34,633 nucleotides of DNA, taken from contig CALWDO010000033.1 in assembly GCA_944376715.1 (NCBI GenBank), forward strand, positions 1 to 34,633, given 5' to 3'. The notes beneath the pieces are model-generated. The model was not told the origin of the DNA and made no database searches. It saw only the letters and a program-made list of their open reading frames with translations. Below, in pieces: positions 9,747 to 18,679 of the stretch. The stretch comes from an uncultured Lachnoclostridium sp. GTDB taxonomy: Bacteria > Bacillota > Clostridia > Lachnospirales > Lachnospiraceae. Position numbers and translations under genes: made by a program. Position 1 is the first letter of the stretch. The number at the start of each line of letters is the position of its first letter.

Positions 9747-9769
9747 GGAACAAAAAGGAGTGCTTAAGA

Positions 9770-10363
9770 ATGACCGGACTGGAAAAGATAATCAACCGGA
9801 TTCAGGAAGAAGCGGACGCCGTCGCAGCAGGTAAAGTAGAGGCAGCCAGGGCAGAAGCAGACCGGATAATCGCAGAGAACAAGACGGTCTGTGATTCTGT
9901 AGACGCAGAGACCACAGAGAAGATCACAGCAATGAAGGCGAGTTATGACAGCCGGGTAGCCTCTTCGGCGGAGCAGTCCAGAAAACTGGCTCTTCTGCGG
10001 GCAAAGCAGGAGATCATCGCTGAAGTCCTGGACGAAGCTTTAGAACGGCTGCGGAAAGAAGATACGGCAAACTATTTCCTGAATATGGAGAAAATATTAA
10101 AGAAATACGCGCTGCCGGAAGATGGCGAGATCTATTTTTCGGCGCAAGATCTGAAAAGAATGCCGGATGGATTTGAGAAAAAGATCCAGGCGGCTGCGAA
10201 AGAAAGAGGCGGAAGCCTGACACTTAAGAAAGAGCCGAAAGATATTGCAGACGGATTCTTGCTGGTCTATGGAGGCGTAGAGGAAAACTGCACATTGAAG
10301 GCTCTGATGGATGCAAAGAAAGACAGACTCCAGGACAGAGTGAACGAGATCCTGTTTATGTGA
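9770..10363 (+). CDS. ntpE: V-type ATP synthase subunit E (peripheral stalk)
   Basis: A 197-residue subunit E homologue. The N-terminal half (about residues 5-90) is a charged helix rich in Ala, Glu and Arg that pairs with subunit G/H. The C-terminal half (about 100-197) is the globular cap that binds the top of subunit B, ending DRLQDRVNEILFM. It lies 23 nt after ntpK and is preceded by AAAAGGAG. Its position between K and C is the standard bacterial ntp order. Nothing unusual was seen. Confidence 0.93.
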   Translation: MTGLEKIINRIQEEADAVAAGKVEAARAEADRIIAENKTVCDSVDAETTEKITAMKASYDSRVASSAEQSRKLALLRAKQEIIAEVLDEALERLRKEDTANYFLNMEKILKKYALPEDGEIYFSAQDLKRMPDGFEKKIQAAAKERGGSLTLKKEPKDIADGFLLVYGGVEENCTLKALMDAKKDRLQDRVNEILFM

Positions 10364-10393
10364 CAGGCGATTCGCGTAAGAAGGAGGGTTATG

Positions 10394-11365
10394 ATGTCAA
10401 AAAATCAATATGCCTATGCAGTCGCGCGAATCCGTGCTCTGGAGGTCTCTCTGTTTTCCGCGTCAACCATTGAACAGCTGATGGCCTGCAAAGATGAAGA
10501 GGCATGTCTGCGTTTTCTGGCAGATAAGGGCTGGGGCGGACCGGACGTGCCGTTGGAAGCCGACGCAATCCTTGGCAGGGAGCGGGAAAAAATCTGGGAA
10601 ACTATTGGTGAAATGCATATGAACATGGATGTCTTCGACGTACTGTCCTATACCAGCGATTTCCATAACCTGAAGGCGGCAGTAAAAGAAGTATGCACCG
10701 GCAAGAGCGGAGGCACCGTCTTTTATGAAGGAACCCAGATTCCGGGAGAAGAGATGCTCAGAATCATCCGTGAAAAAGATTATGGAGCTTTGCCGGAGTC
10801 TATGCGGGAAGCGGCGGCGGAAGCGGTGGATACTCTGCTGCGTTCCTGCGACGGACAGCTCTGCGACGTGATCATCGACCGGGCGACTATGGAAGCGATT
10901 CTGAGCGCGGGAGAAAAATCCAAAGAAGATGTGGTCCGGGACTATGCCAGATCTACGGTAGCAGTGACGGATATCAAGATAGCTGTCCGCTGTGCCAGGA
11001 CCGGAAAATCTCTGGAATTTATGAGACGGGCCATGGCTCCGTGCCCGGGACTGGATGTGGAACGGCTGGCTCATGCGGCGCTGGCCGGTGAGGAATCCGT
11101 GATAGAGTATCTTCAGACTGAAGGCTTCGCAGAGGCGGCTGACGCGCTGAGAGAATCCGCATCCGCATTTGAGCGTTGGTGTGATAACCGGGTGATCCAT
11201 GCGATCCGCCCCCAGAAGTACAATTCGTTTTCGGCGGGACCATTGGTGGCGTATGTGATCGCGAGAGAGAATGAAATAAAAACGGTGAGAATCATCCTGA
11301 CCTGCAGGCAGAACGGCCTGCCGGATGACGCGATCCGGGAAAGGATAAGGGAGATGTATGTATAA
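10394..11365 (+). CDS. ntpC: V-type ATP synthase subunit C
   Basis: A 323-residue homologue of subunit C (the d-type subunit), a mainly helical funnel that seats the central stalk on the rotor ring. The N-terminus SKNQYAYAVARIRALE and the C-terminal ENEIKTVRIILTCRQNGLPDDAIRERIREMYV stretch are family hallmarks; the latter normally closes the protein. Two ATGs lie at 10391 and 10394 behind AAGGAGGG (10381-10388); the second has the better 5-6 nt spacing and is chosen. The 3' end overlaps the subunit F start by 8 nt. Confidence 0.93.
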   Translation: MSKNQYAYAVARIRALEVSLFSASTIEQLMACKDEEACLRFLADKGWGGPDVPLEADAILGREREKIWETIGEMHMNMDVFDVLSYTSDFHNLKAAVKEVCTGKSGGTVFYEGTQIPGEEMLRIIREKDYGALPESMREAAAEAVDTLLRSCDGQLCDVIIDRATMEAILSAGEKSKEDVVRDYARSTVAVTDIKIAVRCARTGKSLEFMRRAMAPCPGLDVERLAHAALAGEESVIEYLQTEGFAEAADALRESASAFERWCDNRVIHAIRPQKYNSFSAGPLVAYVIARENEIKTVRIILTCRQNGLPDDAIRERIREMYV

Positions 11366-11678
11366 GATAGCAGTCGTCGGGGCATATGACAGTATTTACG
11401 GATTTGCCGCGCTGGGGCTGGATACATTTCCGGTATCCGATCCGCAGAAGGGTGAGGAGATTCTGCACCGGCTGGCATCGGGCAAATACGCGGTGATCTA
11501 TGTGACGGAAGCACTGGCGGCGGAGATTCCCCATGCCATAGAGAGATATCGGGAGCAGACACTTCCGGCAGTGATCCAAATCCCCGGCGTAGCCGGAAAT
11601 ACAGGAGCAGGCGTGGCCGGAGTGAAGAAATCTGTGGAACAGGCAGTAGGTTCTGATATCTTGTTTGGAGAACAGTAG
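11358..11678 (+). CDS. ntpG: V-type ATP synthase subunit F (central stalk)
   Basis: A 106-residue subunit F homologue (called NtpG in Enterococcus). It begins MYKIAVVGAYDSIYGFAALGLDTFPV, a Rossmann-like strand and loop typical of the family, and ends with the IPGVAGNTGAGVAGVKKSVEQAVG segment that makes the C-terminal helix. It binds subunit D in the rotor shaft and has a regulatory role in related enzymes. The start lies inside the end of ntpC (8-nt overlap), so it is translationally coupled. The length is as expected. Confidence 0.92.
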   Translation: MYKIAVVGAYDSIYGFAALGLDTFPVSDPQKGEEILHRLASGKYAVIYVTEALAAEIPHAIERYREQTLPAVIQIPGVAGNTGAGVAGVKKSVEQAVGSDILFGEQ

Positions 11679-11696
11679 AAGGAGGTACTCCATTTC

Positions 11697-13463
11697 ATGA
11701 GTAAAGGTACGATAAAGAAAGTAGCCGGCCCGCTGGTGATCGCGGAAGGCATGCGGGACGCCAATATGTATGACGTGGTGCGCGTGAGCAGCCAGCGCCT
11801 GATCGGCGAGATTATCGAGATGCATGGGGATCAGGCTTCCATACAGGTATATGAGGAGACTGCGGGACTCGGACCGGGAGAACCGGTAGAGTCTACGGAG
11901 ATGCCCTTGTCTGTGGAACTTGGACCGGGACTGATCGCCAGTATTTATGACGGTATCCAGCGTCCGCTGGACGAGATTATGAAAATCTGCGGAAATAATC
12001 TGCAGCGGGGAGTCGAAGTGCCGTCCCTGGACCGTCAGAAAAAGTGGAGCTTTGTTCCCACGGCGAAAGTCGGGGACGAGGTGGAAGCGGGAGACATCAT
12101 CGGTACCGTACAGGAGACATCGGTGGTGGAACAGCGTATTATGGTTCCGTATGGAGTCAAAGGAACGATCAAAGAGATCAAGGCAGGAGACTTCACGGTA
12201 GAAGAAACTGTAGCGTCCGTGGAGACCGAGGAGGGCCTTCGGGAGATCAGCCTGATGCAGAAATGGCCGGTCCGCAGAGGCCGCCCGTATAAAAAGAAAC
12301 TTCCGCCGACCATGCCGCTGATCACAGGACAGAGAGTCATCGACGCGTTCTTCCCTATCGCCAAGGGAGGCGTGGCGGCAGTGCCGGGACCGTTTGGAAG
12401 CGGCAAGACAGTGATCCAGCACCAGCTGGCAAAATGGGCAGAAGCGGACATTGTGGTATACATCGGCTGCGGCGAGCGCGGCAATGAGATGACCGACGTA
12501 TTGAATGAGTTCCCGGAACTGAAAGACCCGAAGACCGGGAAATCCCTGATGGAGAGGACAGTATTGATCGCCAATACCTCCGATATGCCGGTGGCCGCCC
12601 GCGAGGCGTCCATTTATACGGGTATTACGATTGCGGAATATTTCCGTGATATGGGCTATTCTGTAGCGCTGATGGCGGACTCCACGTCCCGCTGGGCAGA
12701 AGCTCTGCGTGAGATGTCGGGCCGTCTGGAAGAGATGCCGGGTGAAGAAGGTTATCCGGCATATCTGGGATCCCGTCTGGCACAGTTTTATGAACGCGCC
12801 GGCCATGTGATTAATCTGGGCAAAGACGGAAGAGAAGGCGCGCTTTCGGTCATCGGCGCCGTATCCCCGCCCGGAGGAGATATTTCCGAGCCGGTATCCC
12901 AGGCAACTTTGCGTATCGTCAAAGTGTTCTGGGGCCTGGATTCCAACCTGGCTTACAAGCGCCATTTCCCGGCGATCAACTGGCTGACCAGTTATTCTCA
13001 GTATCTGGACAATGTCTCCGGATGGTTTGAGCAGAATGTGTCTGAAGAATGGATGGAAGACCGCCAGAAGATGATGCGGCTGCTTCAGGAAGAAGCGGAA
13101 CTGGACGAGATCGTACAGATGGTGGGTATGGACGCTCTGTCCGCGCCAGACCGGCTGAAGATGGAGGCTGCCCGTTCCATCCGGGAGGATTTCCTTCATC
13201 AGAACTCCTTCCATGAAGTGGACACATACACTTCCCTGAAGAAGCAGCTTCTGATGATGAAACTGGTGCTGGCATATTATGAAAAGGCTACGGAAGCGCT
13301 GCAGAACGGAGCGAAAGTCCATGATCTGATCAACCTACCTGTGCGGGAGCAGATCGGGCGTTTTAAATATACTCTGGAAGAGAACGTGGAAAAAGAGTAC
13401 GCAAATGTAATGAGCACGCTGGAGACCCAGACGAAAGACGCATGCGGAAAGGAGGACTTGTAA
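11697..13463 (+). CDS. ntpA: V-type ATP synthase catalytic subunit A
   Basis: A 588-residue catalytic subunit. The order is an N-terminal beta-barrel (about residues 1-70), the bulge domain typical of V/A-type A subunits (about 110-190), a nucleotide-binding domain with the P-loop GPFGSGKT at 231-238, and a C-terminal helical domain. The AGEGERGNEM-like segment reads [11 protein letters not shown], and [33 protein letters not shown] holds the usual catalytic and arginine-handling stretch. It hydrolyses or makes ATP in the A3B3 head. AAGGAGG lies about 10 nt before the ATG. Subunit B follows with no gap after the stop codon. Confidence 0.97.
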   Translation: MSKGTIKKVAGPLVIAEGMRDANMYDVVRVSSQRLIGEIIEMHGDQASIQVYEETAGLGPGEPVESTEMPLSVELGPGLIASIYDGIQRPLDEIMKICGNNLQRGVEVPSLDRQKKWSFVPTAKVGDEVEAGDIIGTVQETSVVEQRIMVPYGVKGTIKEIKAGDFTVEETVASVETEEGLREISLMQKWPVRRGRPYKKKLPPTMPLITGQRVIDAFFPIAKGGVAAVPGPFGSGKTVIQHQLAKWAEADIVVYIGCGERGNEMTDVLNEFPELKDPKTGKSLMERTVLIANTSDMPVAAREASIYTGITIAEYFRDMGYSVALMADSTSRWAEALREMSGRLEEMPGEEGYPAYLGSRLAQFYERAGHVINLGKDGREGALSVIGAVSPPGGDISEPVSQATLRIVKVFWGLDSNLAYKRHFPAINWLTSYSQYLDNVSGWFEQNVSEEWMEDRQKMMRLLQEEAELDEIVQMVGMDALSAPDRLKMEAARSIREDFLHQNSFHEVDTYTSLKKQLLMMKLVLAYYEKATEALQNGAKVHDLINLPVREQIGRFKYTLEENVEKEYANVMSTLETQTKDACGKEDL

Positions 13464-14837
13464 ATGCCGAAAGAGTACAGAACCATACAGGAAGTGGCCG
13501 GTCCTCTGATGCTGGTGCAGGGAGTGGAAGGCGTTACTTATGATGAATTAGGAGAGATCGAGCTGGTAAACGGAGAGACCCGCCGGTGCAAGGTGTTGGA
13601 AGTGGACGGCACCAATGCCCTGGTACAGCTTTTTGAGAACTCCACAGGTATCAATCTGTCCAACAGCAAGGTGCGTTTTCTGGGAAGAGGCATGGAGCTG
13701 GGCGTATCGGAAGATATGCTGGGACGTGTCTTCGACGGCATGGGACGTCCGGCCGATGACGGCCCGGAGATTCTGCCGGAAAAGAGAATGGATATCAACG
13801 GTCTGCCTATGAATCCGGCAGCCAGAAGCTATCCGAACGAGTTTATAGAGACCGGTATCTCCGCCATCGACGGACTGAATACACTGGTGCGCGGACAGAA
13901 GCTGCCGATCTTCTCGGCATCCGGTCTGCCCCATGCGCAGCTGGCCGCACAGATCGCCAGACAGGCAAAAGTGCGGGGAAAAGACGAAAAATTTGCCGTG
14001 GTATTTGCGGCTATGGGTATTACTTTTGAAGAATCCAATTACTTTGTGGAAAGTTTCCGGGAGACCGGAGCCATCGACCGGACCGTGCTTTTCATGAACC
14101 TGGCAAACGACCCGGCGGTAGAGCGGATCGCTACCCCTCAGATGGCGCTGACAGCGGCGGAGTATCTGGCGTTTGACAAGGATATGCATGTGCTGGTGAT
14201 CCTGACAGATATCACCAACTATGCGGACGCGCTCCGTGAAGTATCCGCGGCCCGCAAAGAGGTGCCGGGACGCCGCGGATATCCCGGCTATATGTACACC
14301 AGTCTGGCGAGCATCTACGAGCGCGCCGGCCGTCAGAGAGGCAAGGAAGGGTCCATCACCATGATCCCGATCCTGACCATGCCGGAAGACGACAAGACCC
14401 ACCCGATCCCGGACCTGACCGGATACATCACAGAGGGACAGATCATCCTGAGCCGTGAACTTTATCGCAAGGGTGTGAATCCGCCTATTGATGTGCTGCC
14501 GTCCCTGTCCCGTCTGAAAGACAAGGGTATCGGAGAAGGAAAGACCAGAGCCGACCACTCCAATACCATGAATCAGCTGTTTGCGGCGTACGCACGCGGA
14601 AAAGACGCGAAGGAGCTGATGACGATCCTGGGAGAAGCGGCGCTGTCCGATATTGATTTGATCTACGCAAAATTTGCGGATGAATTCGAGAAGGAGTATG
14701 TATCCCAGGGCTTCCAGTCAGACAGAAGCATCGAGGAGACGCTGGATATCGGATGGAAACTGCTGTCGATCCTGCCCAGAAGCGAGCTGAAGAGAATCGA
14801 CGACAAGTTCCTGGATCAGTATTATGGCAAAGTGTAG
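13464..14837 (+). CDS. ntpB: V-type ATP synthase subunit B
   Basis: A 457-residue non-catalytic subunit that alternates with A in the head. It has the beta-barrel start [21 protein letters not shown]. The nucleotide domain lacks a true P-loop and reads [20 protein letters not shown], as usual for B. It also carries the [20 protein letters not shown] stretch with the arginine that reaches the A-subunit site. The ATG is immediately after the ntpA stop, and AAAGGAGG (13448-13455) lies inside ntpA. Length and layout are typical. Confidence 0.97.
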   Translation: MPKEYRTIQEVAGPLMLVQGVEGVTYDELGEIELVNGETRRCKVLEVDGTNALVQLFENSTGINLSNSKVRFLGRGMELGVSEDMLGRVFDGMGRPADDGPEILPEKRMDINGLPMNPAARSYPNEFIETGISAIDGLNTLVRGQKLPIFSASGLPHAQLAAQIARQAKVRGKDEKFAVVFAAMGITFEESNYFVESFRETGAIDRTVLFMNLANDPAVERIATPQMALTAAEYLAFDKDMHVLVILTDITNYADALREVSAARKEVPGRRGYPGYMYTSLASIYERAGRQRGKEGSITMIPILTMPEDDKTHPIPDLTGYITEGQIILSRELYRKGVNPPIDVLPSLSRLKDKGIGEGKTRADHSNTMNQLFAAYARGKDAKELMTILGEAALSDIDLIYAKFADEFEKEYVSQGFQSDRSIEETLDIGWKLLSILPRSELKRIDDKFLDQYYGKV

Positions 14838-14856
14838 AGAAAAGAGGTGACTGGAC

Positions 14857-15540
14857 TTGGCATCTAAGCAGGTGAACCCCACCCGTATGGAGCTGGGCCG
14901 TCAGAAGAAAAAACTGGCGACAGCGACCAAAGGGCACAAGCTCCTGAAGGATAAGCGGGATGAGCTGATGCGCCAGTTCCTGGAACTGGTCCGTGAAAAT
15001 ATGGCGCTCCGGCAGCGTGTGGAAGAAGGAATCCGCAGCGCGAATACTAATTTTGTCGTGGCGAAAGCAGCCATGTCGGAGGAAACGCTGCATACGGCGC
15101 TGATGGCGCCCAAACAGGAGGTCTACCTGGATGTGGACAATAAAAATGTCATGAGCGTAGATATCCCGGTATTTGATTATAAGACCAGGACCGCGGATGA
15201 GAATGACATCTATTCTTACGGATTTGCCTTCACGTCCAGCGACCTGGACGACGCGGTAAAATCTCTGGCGGATATTCTGCCGGATATGCTCCGGCTGGCG
15301 GAGACTGAGAAAGCATGTCAGCTCATGGCGTCGGAGATCGAGAAAACTCGCCGGCGCGTGAACGCGCTGGAGCATGTGATCATTCCCGAGGCGCAGGCGA
15401 ATATTAAATATATCACCATGAAACTGGATGAGAACGAACGTTCCACACAGATACGGCTGATGAAAGTAAAAGACATGATGCTGGAAGACGCGCATCATTA
15501 TAAAGAAAAACAGGCGGCATATGCCGCGGAAGAGGCGTAA
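14857..15540 (+). CDS. ntpD: V-type ATP synthase subunit D (central shaft)
   Basis: A 227-residue subunit D homologue. Two long helices at the N-terminus (VNPTRMELGRQKKKLATA and onward) and the C-terminus (about 145-215, including NALEHVIIPEAQANIKYI) form the coiled-coil rotor shaft; the middle segment is the short globular part. The start is TTG at 14857, supported by AGAGGTGA at 14843-14850. It is the last gene of the operon and is followed by a hairpin at 15545. Confidence 0.93.
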   Translation: MASKQVNPTRMELGRQKKKLATATKGHKLLKDKRDELMRQFLELVRENMALRQRVEEGIRSANTNFVVAKAAMSEETLHTALMAPKQEVYLDVDNKNVMSVDIPVFDYKTRTADENDIYSYGFAFTSSDLDDAVKSLADILPDMLRLAETEKACQLMASEIEKTRRRVNALEHVIIPEAQANIKYITMKLDENERSTQIRLMKVKDMMLEDAHHYKEKQAAYAAEEA

Positions 15541-15544
15541 AATG

Positions 15545-15573
15545 CAGGAGAGTCCGGATGGACTCTCCTGTTT
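15545..15573. terminator. Hairpin terminator between ntpD and the convergent LysR gene
   Basis: CAGGAGAGTCC (15545-15555) pairs perfectly with 15560-15570 around a GGAT loop, then TTT. The T-run is short, but the 11-bp stem lies exactly between the two convergent genes, so it probably acts on both strands. Confidence 0.75.
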
Positions 15574-15577
15574 GCCG

Positions 15578-16522
15578 TTATGATAAGTCTTTTTTGGCCA
15601 TTTTCAGAAATTCTTCCATGGCGCGTGTCACATACTTTCCTTTTTTATGATAGAAATATATAGTGCGCACAGACAGTACGGGGTCCAGCCGAAAGAAAAA
15701 GGTGTCCGGGCCGGCAGGAGCCTTTCGGATCAAGGTATCGCTGACAAACGTAATCCCCATCCCATAACAGGCCAGATGATAGGCGGTAGCCTGTTGATCC
15801 AGCTCCAGAATGATATCCGGTGAGAAGCTCTGCTGCCTGCACAGCATGTCTGCGCACCGGCGGGTGTCGTTTCCGCGCCGAAGAAGCAGGAACGGAGCAT
15901 GCTCAAATGCCTGCAGGCATATCTGAGAAATTTCGGAATTTTTGTGGTAATTTTCCAGGATGTCTGCGGATGTGAGCGGTTTGGGGGCATACTGCCGTTC
16001 GGGAAGGTATTTTTCGGGGACGGCCAGCAGAACCTGATCCGTAAAAAGCGGATATCTGGCGCATATGTTTTCGCTGAGTTCTTCACTGTCGATCATCAGG
16101 TCCAGGGAACCATCCAGGAGCTGCTCTGTGAGAACGGGTGAATTAGCTTCCGCCAGATGAATGTCAATATGAGGATATTTTCGTGTAAAATGACTGATAC
16201 AGGAAGGCAGGACGTAGGAAGCGAAAAGGTTGCTTGCGCCGATAGATAACTGCCCGGTTTGAAGCTCGTTCTGACCATTCATATAGTTTTCAAATTCATT
16301 TTGAATGTCCATGATTTTTTCCACGCAGCGGATATATTCGCGGCCGCAGTCTGTCAGCCGGATCGGGGAGGTACTGCGGTCAAAGAGCGGCGAACCGATG
16401 CGGTTCTCGATCTTTTTAACCACAGCGCTCAGCGAGGGCTGCGATATATACAGATTCTGCGCGGCTTTGGAAAAACTTCTTTCTTTGTATACTTCATAGA
16501 TGTAATGCATTCCCTGGAACAT
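15578..16522 (-). CDS. LysR-family transcriptional regulator
   Basis: A 314-residue LysR regulator. The winged helix is at residues 1-60: MHYIYEVYKERSFSKAAQNLYISQPSLSAVVKKIENRIGSPLFDR is the classic LysR helix-turn-helix and wing. The periplasmic-binding-like effector domain starts near LQTGQLSIGAS (about residue 90). ATG at 16522 is chosen because AAGGAG lies about 8 nt upstream; the open frame could run back to 16624 without a site. It is divergent from aspA with a 20-bp palindrome between them, so it probably controls aspA and itself. The effector is unknown; aspartate or fumarate would be natural guesses. Confidence 0.92.
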   Translation of the reverse strand: MFQGMHYIYEVYKERSFSKAAQNLYISQPSLSAVVKKIENRIGSPLFDRSTSPIRLTDCGREYIRCVEKIMDIQNEFENYMNGQNELQTGQLSIGASNLFASYVLPSCISHFTRKYPHIDIHLAEANSPVLTEQLLDGSLDLMIDSEELSENICARYPLFTDQVLLAVPEKYLPERQYAPKPLTSADILENYHKNSEISQICLQAFEHAPFLLLRRGNDTRRCADMLCRQQSFSPDIILELDQQATAYHLACYGMGITFVSDTLIRKAPAGPDTFFFRLDPVLSVRTIYFYHKKGKYVTRAMEEFLKMAKKDLS

Positions 16523-16634
16523 ATATGCGCTCCTTTTTGTATGAATCCCGACAGTATATAGTGCGTGCAAGCCGGTATCATATGAGTAAATTTTAAGATC
16601 AGTATATGGGAACAGAAGGTTCAAGTCAATTGAT

Positions 16635-16654
16635 ATATAGATAAATATCTATAT
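16635..16654. promoter_or_regulatory. Palindromic operator candidate for the LysR regulator
   Basis: ATATAGATAAATATCTATAT has perfect 9-bp arms around AA. It lies between the divergent LysR and aspA starts, just upstream of the weak aspA -35, a usual place for a LysR activation site. Confidence 0.5.
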
Positions 16655-16657
16655 TAT

Positions 16658-16686
16658 TTATAAATTAATTGGTATTTGAATATAAT
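16658..16686 (+). promoter_or_regulatory. Promoter of aspA
   Basis: A perfect TATAAT (16681-16686) is preceded at 17 nt by a poor -35, TTATAA (16658-16663). The weak -35 beside a palindrome fits activator dependence. Confidence 0.5.
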
Positions 16687-16735
16687 CTTGCCCGCGCATA
16701 CAATGATAGCAGCAAAAGGACAGGAGGATATACAG

Positions 16736-18136
16736 ATGAGATATCGGACAGAAACAGATTCCATAGGAAGCAGAGAAGTACCGGAGGATGCATATTACGG
16801 CATACAGTCCATGCGTGCGGCGGAAAATTTCCGTATGACAGGACTGCATATCCATCCGGAAATGATCCGGAGCATGGCAGATGTGAAAGCGGCTGCGGCC
16901 ATCACCAATTATGAGACGGGATCTCTGGATGAGGAGAGGGAGAAGACAATTCTCCGTGCATGCTCTGAGATGAAGGAGGGCAGATTCGACAGTGAAATTA
17001 TCGTGGATCCGATCCAGGGAGGGGCAGGAACCTCACTGAATATGAATGTGAATGAAGTCCTTGCGAACCGCGCCATAGAATTACTGGGAGGTATTAAAGG
17101 GGATTATAAAATGGTTCATCCAAATGATCACGTTAATATGTCTCAGTCTACGAATGACGTATTTCCTACTGCCGGAAAAATAGCAGCCTGCCGCCTTGTA
17201 CAGAGGGCGGAAAAAGAGCTGAGGAGGCTGCAGAAGGCACTGGAAGGAAAAGCAGTCGAATTTTATCCGGTTATCAAAATGGGAAGAACACAGCTTCAGG
17301 ACGCGGTACCCGTCCGTCTGGGCCAGGAATTTGCCTCCTATGCGGCGGCAGTGGGAAGAGATATCAAGCGTATGGAGACGGCAGCGGGGGAGATGCAGAC
17401 TGTCAATCTGGGTGGAACCGCAATCGGCACGGGTATCAATGCGATGCCCCGGTATGTACAGCGTGTTGTTTACAATCTGGAACAGATAACCGGTCTGAAA
17501 TTGACACAAAGTGAGAATATGATCGATGGAACTTCCAATCTGGATCCTTTTGTGGCGGTATCCGGAAGCGTGAAAGCCTGTGCGGTGACATTATCTAAAA
17601 TAGCCAGTGACCTGCGCCTGATGTCATCGGGCCCGCGGACCGGTCTGGGAGAGATCCTGCTTCCCGGAAAGCAGAATGGTTCTTCGATCATGCCGGGAAA
17701 AGTCAACCCGGTGATTCCGGAAGTGGTTAATCAGGCGGCTTTTCAGATTTTCGGCAATGATGTGACGATTACGCTGGCGGCGGAATCGGGGCAGCTGGAA
17801 CTGAACGCTTTTGAACCGGTAATATTCTACAATCTGTTTCAGGCAGTGGATTTGCTGGGACACGCAGCCGCGACATTTACAGATAATTGTATCAATGGAA
17901 TCCAGGCAGATGAGGACCGGTGCAGGGATATGGTAGAGAACAGCGTGGGGAGAGTGACTGCGTTGTGTCCGTATCTGGGATATACAAAAGCGGCAGAGAT
18001 TGCCAAGAAAGCCGTGAAAGAGAAAAGAAATATCCGGGAACTGATTTTGGAAGAGGAATTGATGGGCGCCGAAGAACTGGACAGGGTGCTGGACCCGTAT
18101 GCCATGACGGAACCGGGAATACCGGGAAGAAAATGA
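16736..18136 (+). CDS. aspA: Aspartate ammonia-lyase (aspartase)
   Basis: This enzyme deaminates L-aspartate to fumarate and ammonia. The 466-residue protein belongs to the fumarase/aspartase superfamily. The three conserved regions are IQGGAGTSLNMNVNEVLANRA, the HPNDHVNMSQSTNDVFPTA stretch, and the flexible catalytic loop GSSIMPGKVNP at residues 315-325. The QGGAGTS reading favours aspartase over fumarase. AGGAGG at 16722-16727 lies 8 nt before the ATG at 16736, so the in-frame upstream extension to 16676 is not used. The LysR gene is divergent. The link to the asparaginase-like enzyme further on is metabolic only, because the two are in different operons. Confidence 0.92.
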   Translation: MRYRTETDSIGSREVPEDAYYGIQSMRAAENFRMTGLHIHPEMIRSMADVKAAAAITNYETGSLDEEREKTILRACSEMKEGRFDSEIIVDPIQGGAGTSLNMNVNEVLANRAIELLGGIKGDYKMVHPNDHVNMSQSTNDVFPTAGKIAACRLVQRAEKELRRLQKALEGKAVEFYPVIKMGRTQLQDAVPVRLGQEFASYAAAVGRDIKRMETAAGEMQTVNLGGTAIGTGINAMPRYVQRVVYNLEQITGLKLTQSENMIDGTSNLDPFVAVSGSVKACAVTLSKIASDLRLMSSGPRTGLGEILLPGKQNGSSIMPGKVNPVIPEVVNQAAFQIFGNDVTITLAAESGQLELNAFEPVIFYNLFQAVDLLGHAAATFTDNCINGIQADEDRCRDMVENSVGRVTALCPYLGYTKAAEIAKKAVKEKRNIRELILEEELMGAEELDRVLDPYAMTEPGIPGRK

Positions 18137-18158
18137 TAAATAAAACGGCAGATGAATG

Positions 18159-18177
18159 TCGGTTAATACCGATTTTT
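18159..18177 (+). terminator. Small terminator downstream of aspA
   Basis: TCGGT (18159-18163) pairs with ACCGA (18168-18172) around TAAT, followed by TTTTT. The stem is only 5 bp, so termination may be partial. Confidence 0.5.
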
Positions 18178-18265
18178 AATCCCTTATATGCAGAGCGCAA
18201 AATTTTATTTCTATGCTCTCGAAATGGTGGTAAAATAAAAACGAAAAATTGATATGGAGGCAAAA

Positions 18266-18598
18266 ATGATAATGGGATTAGCAATCATTTCTATTTTAGC
18301 TTTTATTATAGTCAGCTTAGGAGTTTGTCAAATAATGAAAAAAGATGGACCAGTGGGCTTCGATAATTTAATAGATCCACCGAAAAAAGATGAAATTGCG
18401 GATATTATTACGTGGAATAAGAAACATGGAATTATGTGGATTTCATATGGAATATGTATAGAACTGGGGCTTTTGTTAGGTTATGTTATGCCGATAGACG
18501 CAATAAAAATGATTTTGATGGCAGCAGGAATTGTGGTACCTTTGCCATTTATGTTTATGAGACATAAGAGTTTGGTAAAGAAATATAAAGACGTCTAA
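18266..18598 (+). CDS. Small hypothetical membrane protein
   Basis: I do not recognise the family. The product is 110 residues. It has one N-terminal membrane helix (residues about 3-22), a soluble stretch with KKDGPVGFDNLIDPPKKDEIADII, then two hydrophobic segments near residues 55-75 and 78-95, and a basic tail. The start is ATG at 18266, 5 nt after GGAGG (18256-18260); that site is inside the alternative ATG at 18254. The gene is AT-rich in its third codon positions, unlike the GC-ending codons of its neighbours, which suggests acquisition from elsewhere. It stands alone between terminators, with no partner that hints at a function. Confidence 0.7.
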   Translation: MIMGLAIISILAFIIVSLGVCQIMKKDGPVGFDNLIDPPKKDEIADIITWNKKHGIMWISYGICIELGLLLGYVMPIDAIKMILMAAGIVVPLPFMFMRHKSLVKKYKDV

Positions 18599-18602
18599 AT
18601 TT

Positions 18603-18642
18603 CAGGGGAAGGTATGGCTCGTATGAGTCATACCTTCCCCTG
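18603..18642. terminator. Long hairpin between the small membrane protein and the ROK regulator gene
   Basis: Two 18-nt arms (18603-18620 and 18625-18642) pair fully, with one G-U pair, around a GTAT loop. No T-run follows on either strand. It lies between two convergent genes and probably blocks or processes both transcripts. Confidence 0.6.
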
Positions 18643-18679
18643 TATAGAACCGCCTATTTTCCGATGGTCCCCAGGTTTG

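Noticed and set aside
11292-13322. Long open frame antisense to the V-ATPase A subunit (676 codons)
   Set aside because: It is a mirror of the strongly biased codon use of ntpA. It has no ribosome-binding site and its His/Arg-rich product resembles no family.
14857-15540. Possible later ATG start for subunit D
   Set aside because: TTG at 14857 has a good AGAGGTGA site and gives the family's full N-terminal helix; later ATGs cut into it.
18603-18642. Long inverted repeat considered as the end of a mobile element
   Set aside because: There is no transposase, no second copy and no target duplication nearby. It fits better as a hairpin between convergent genes.
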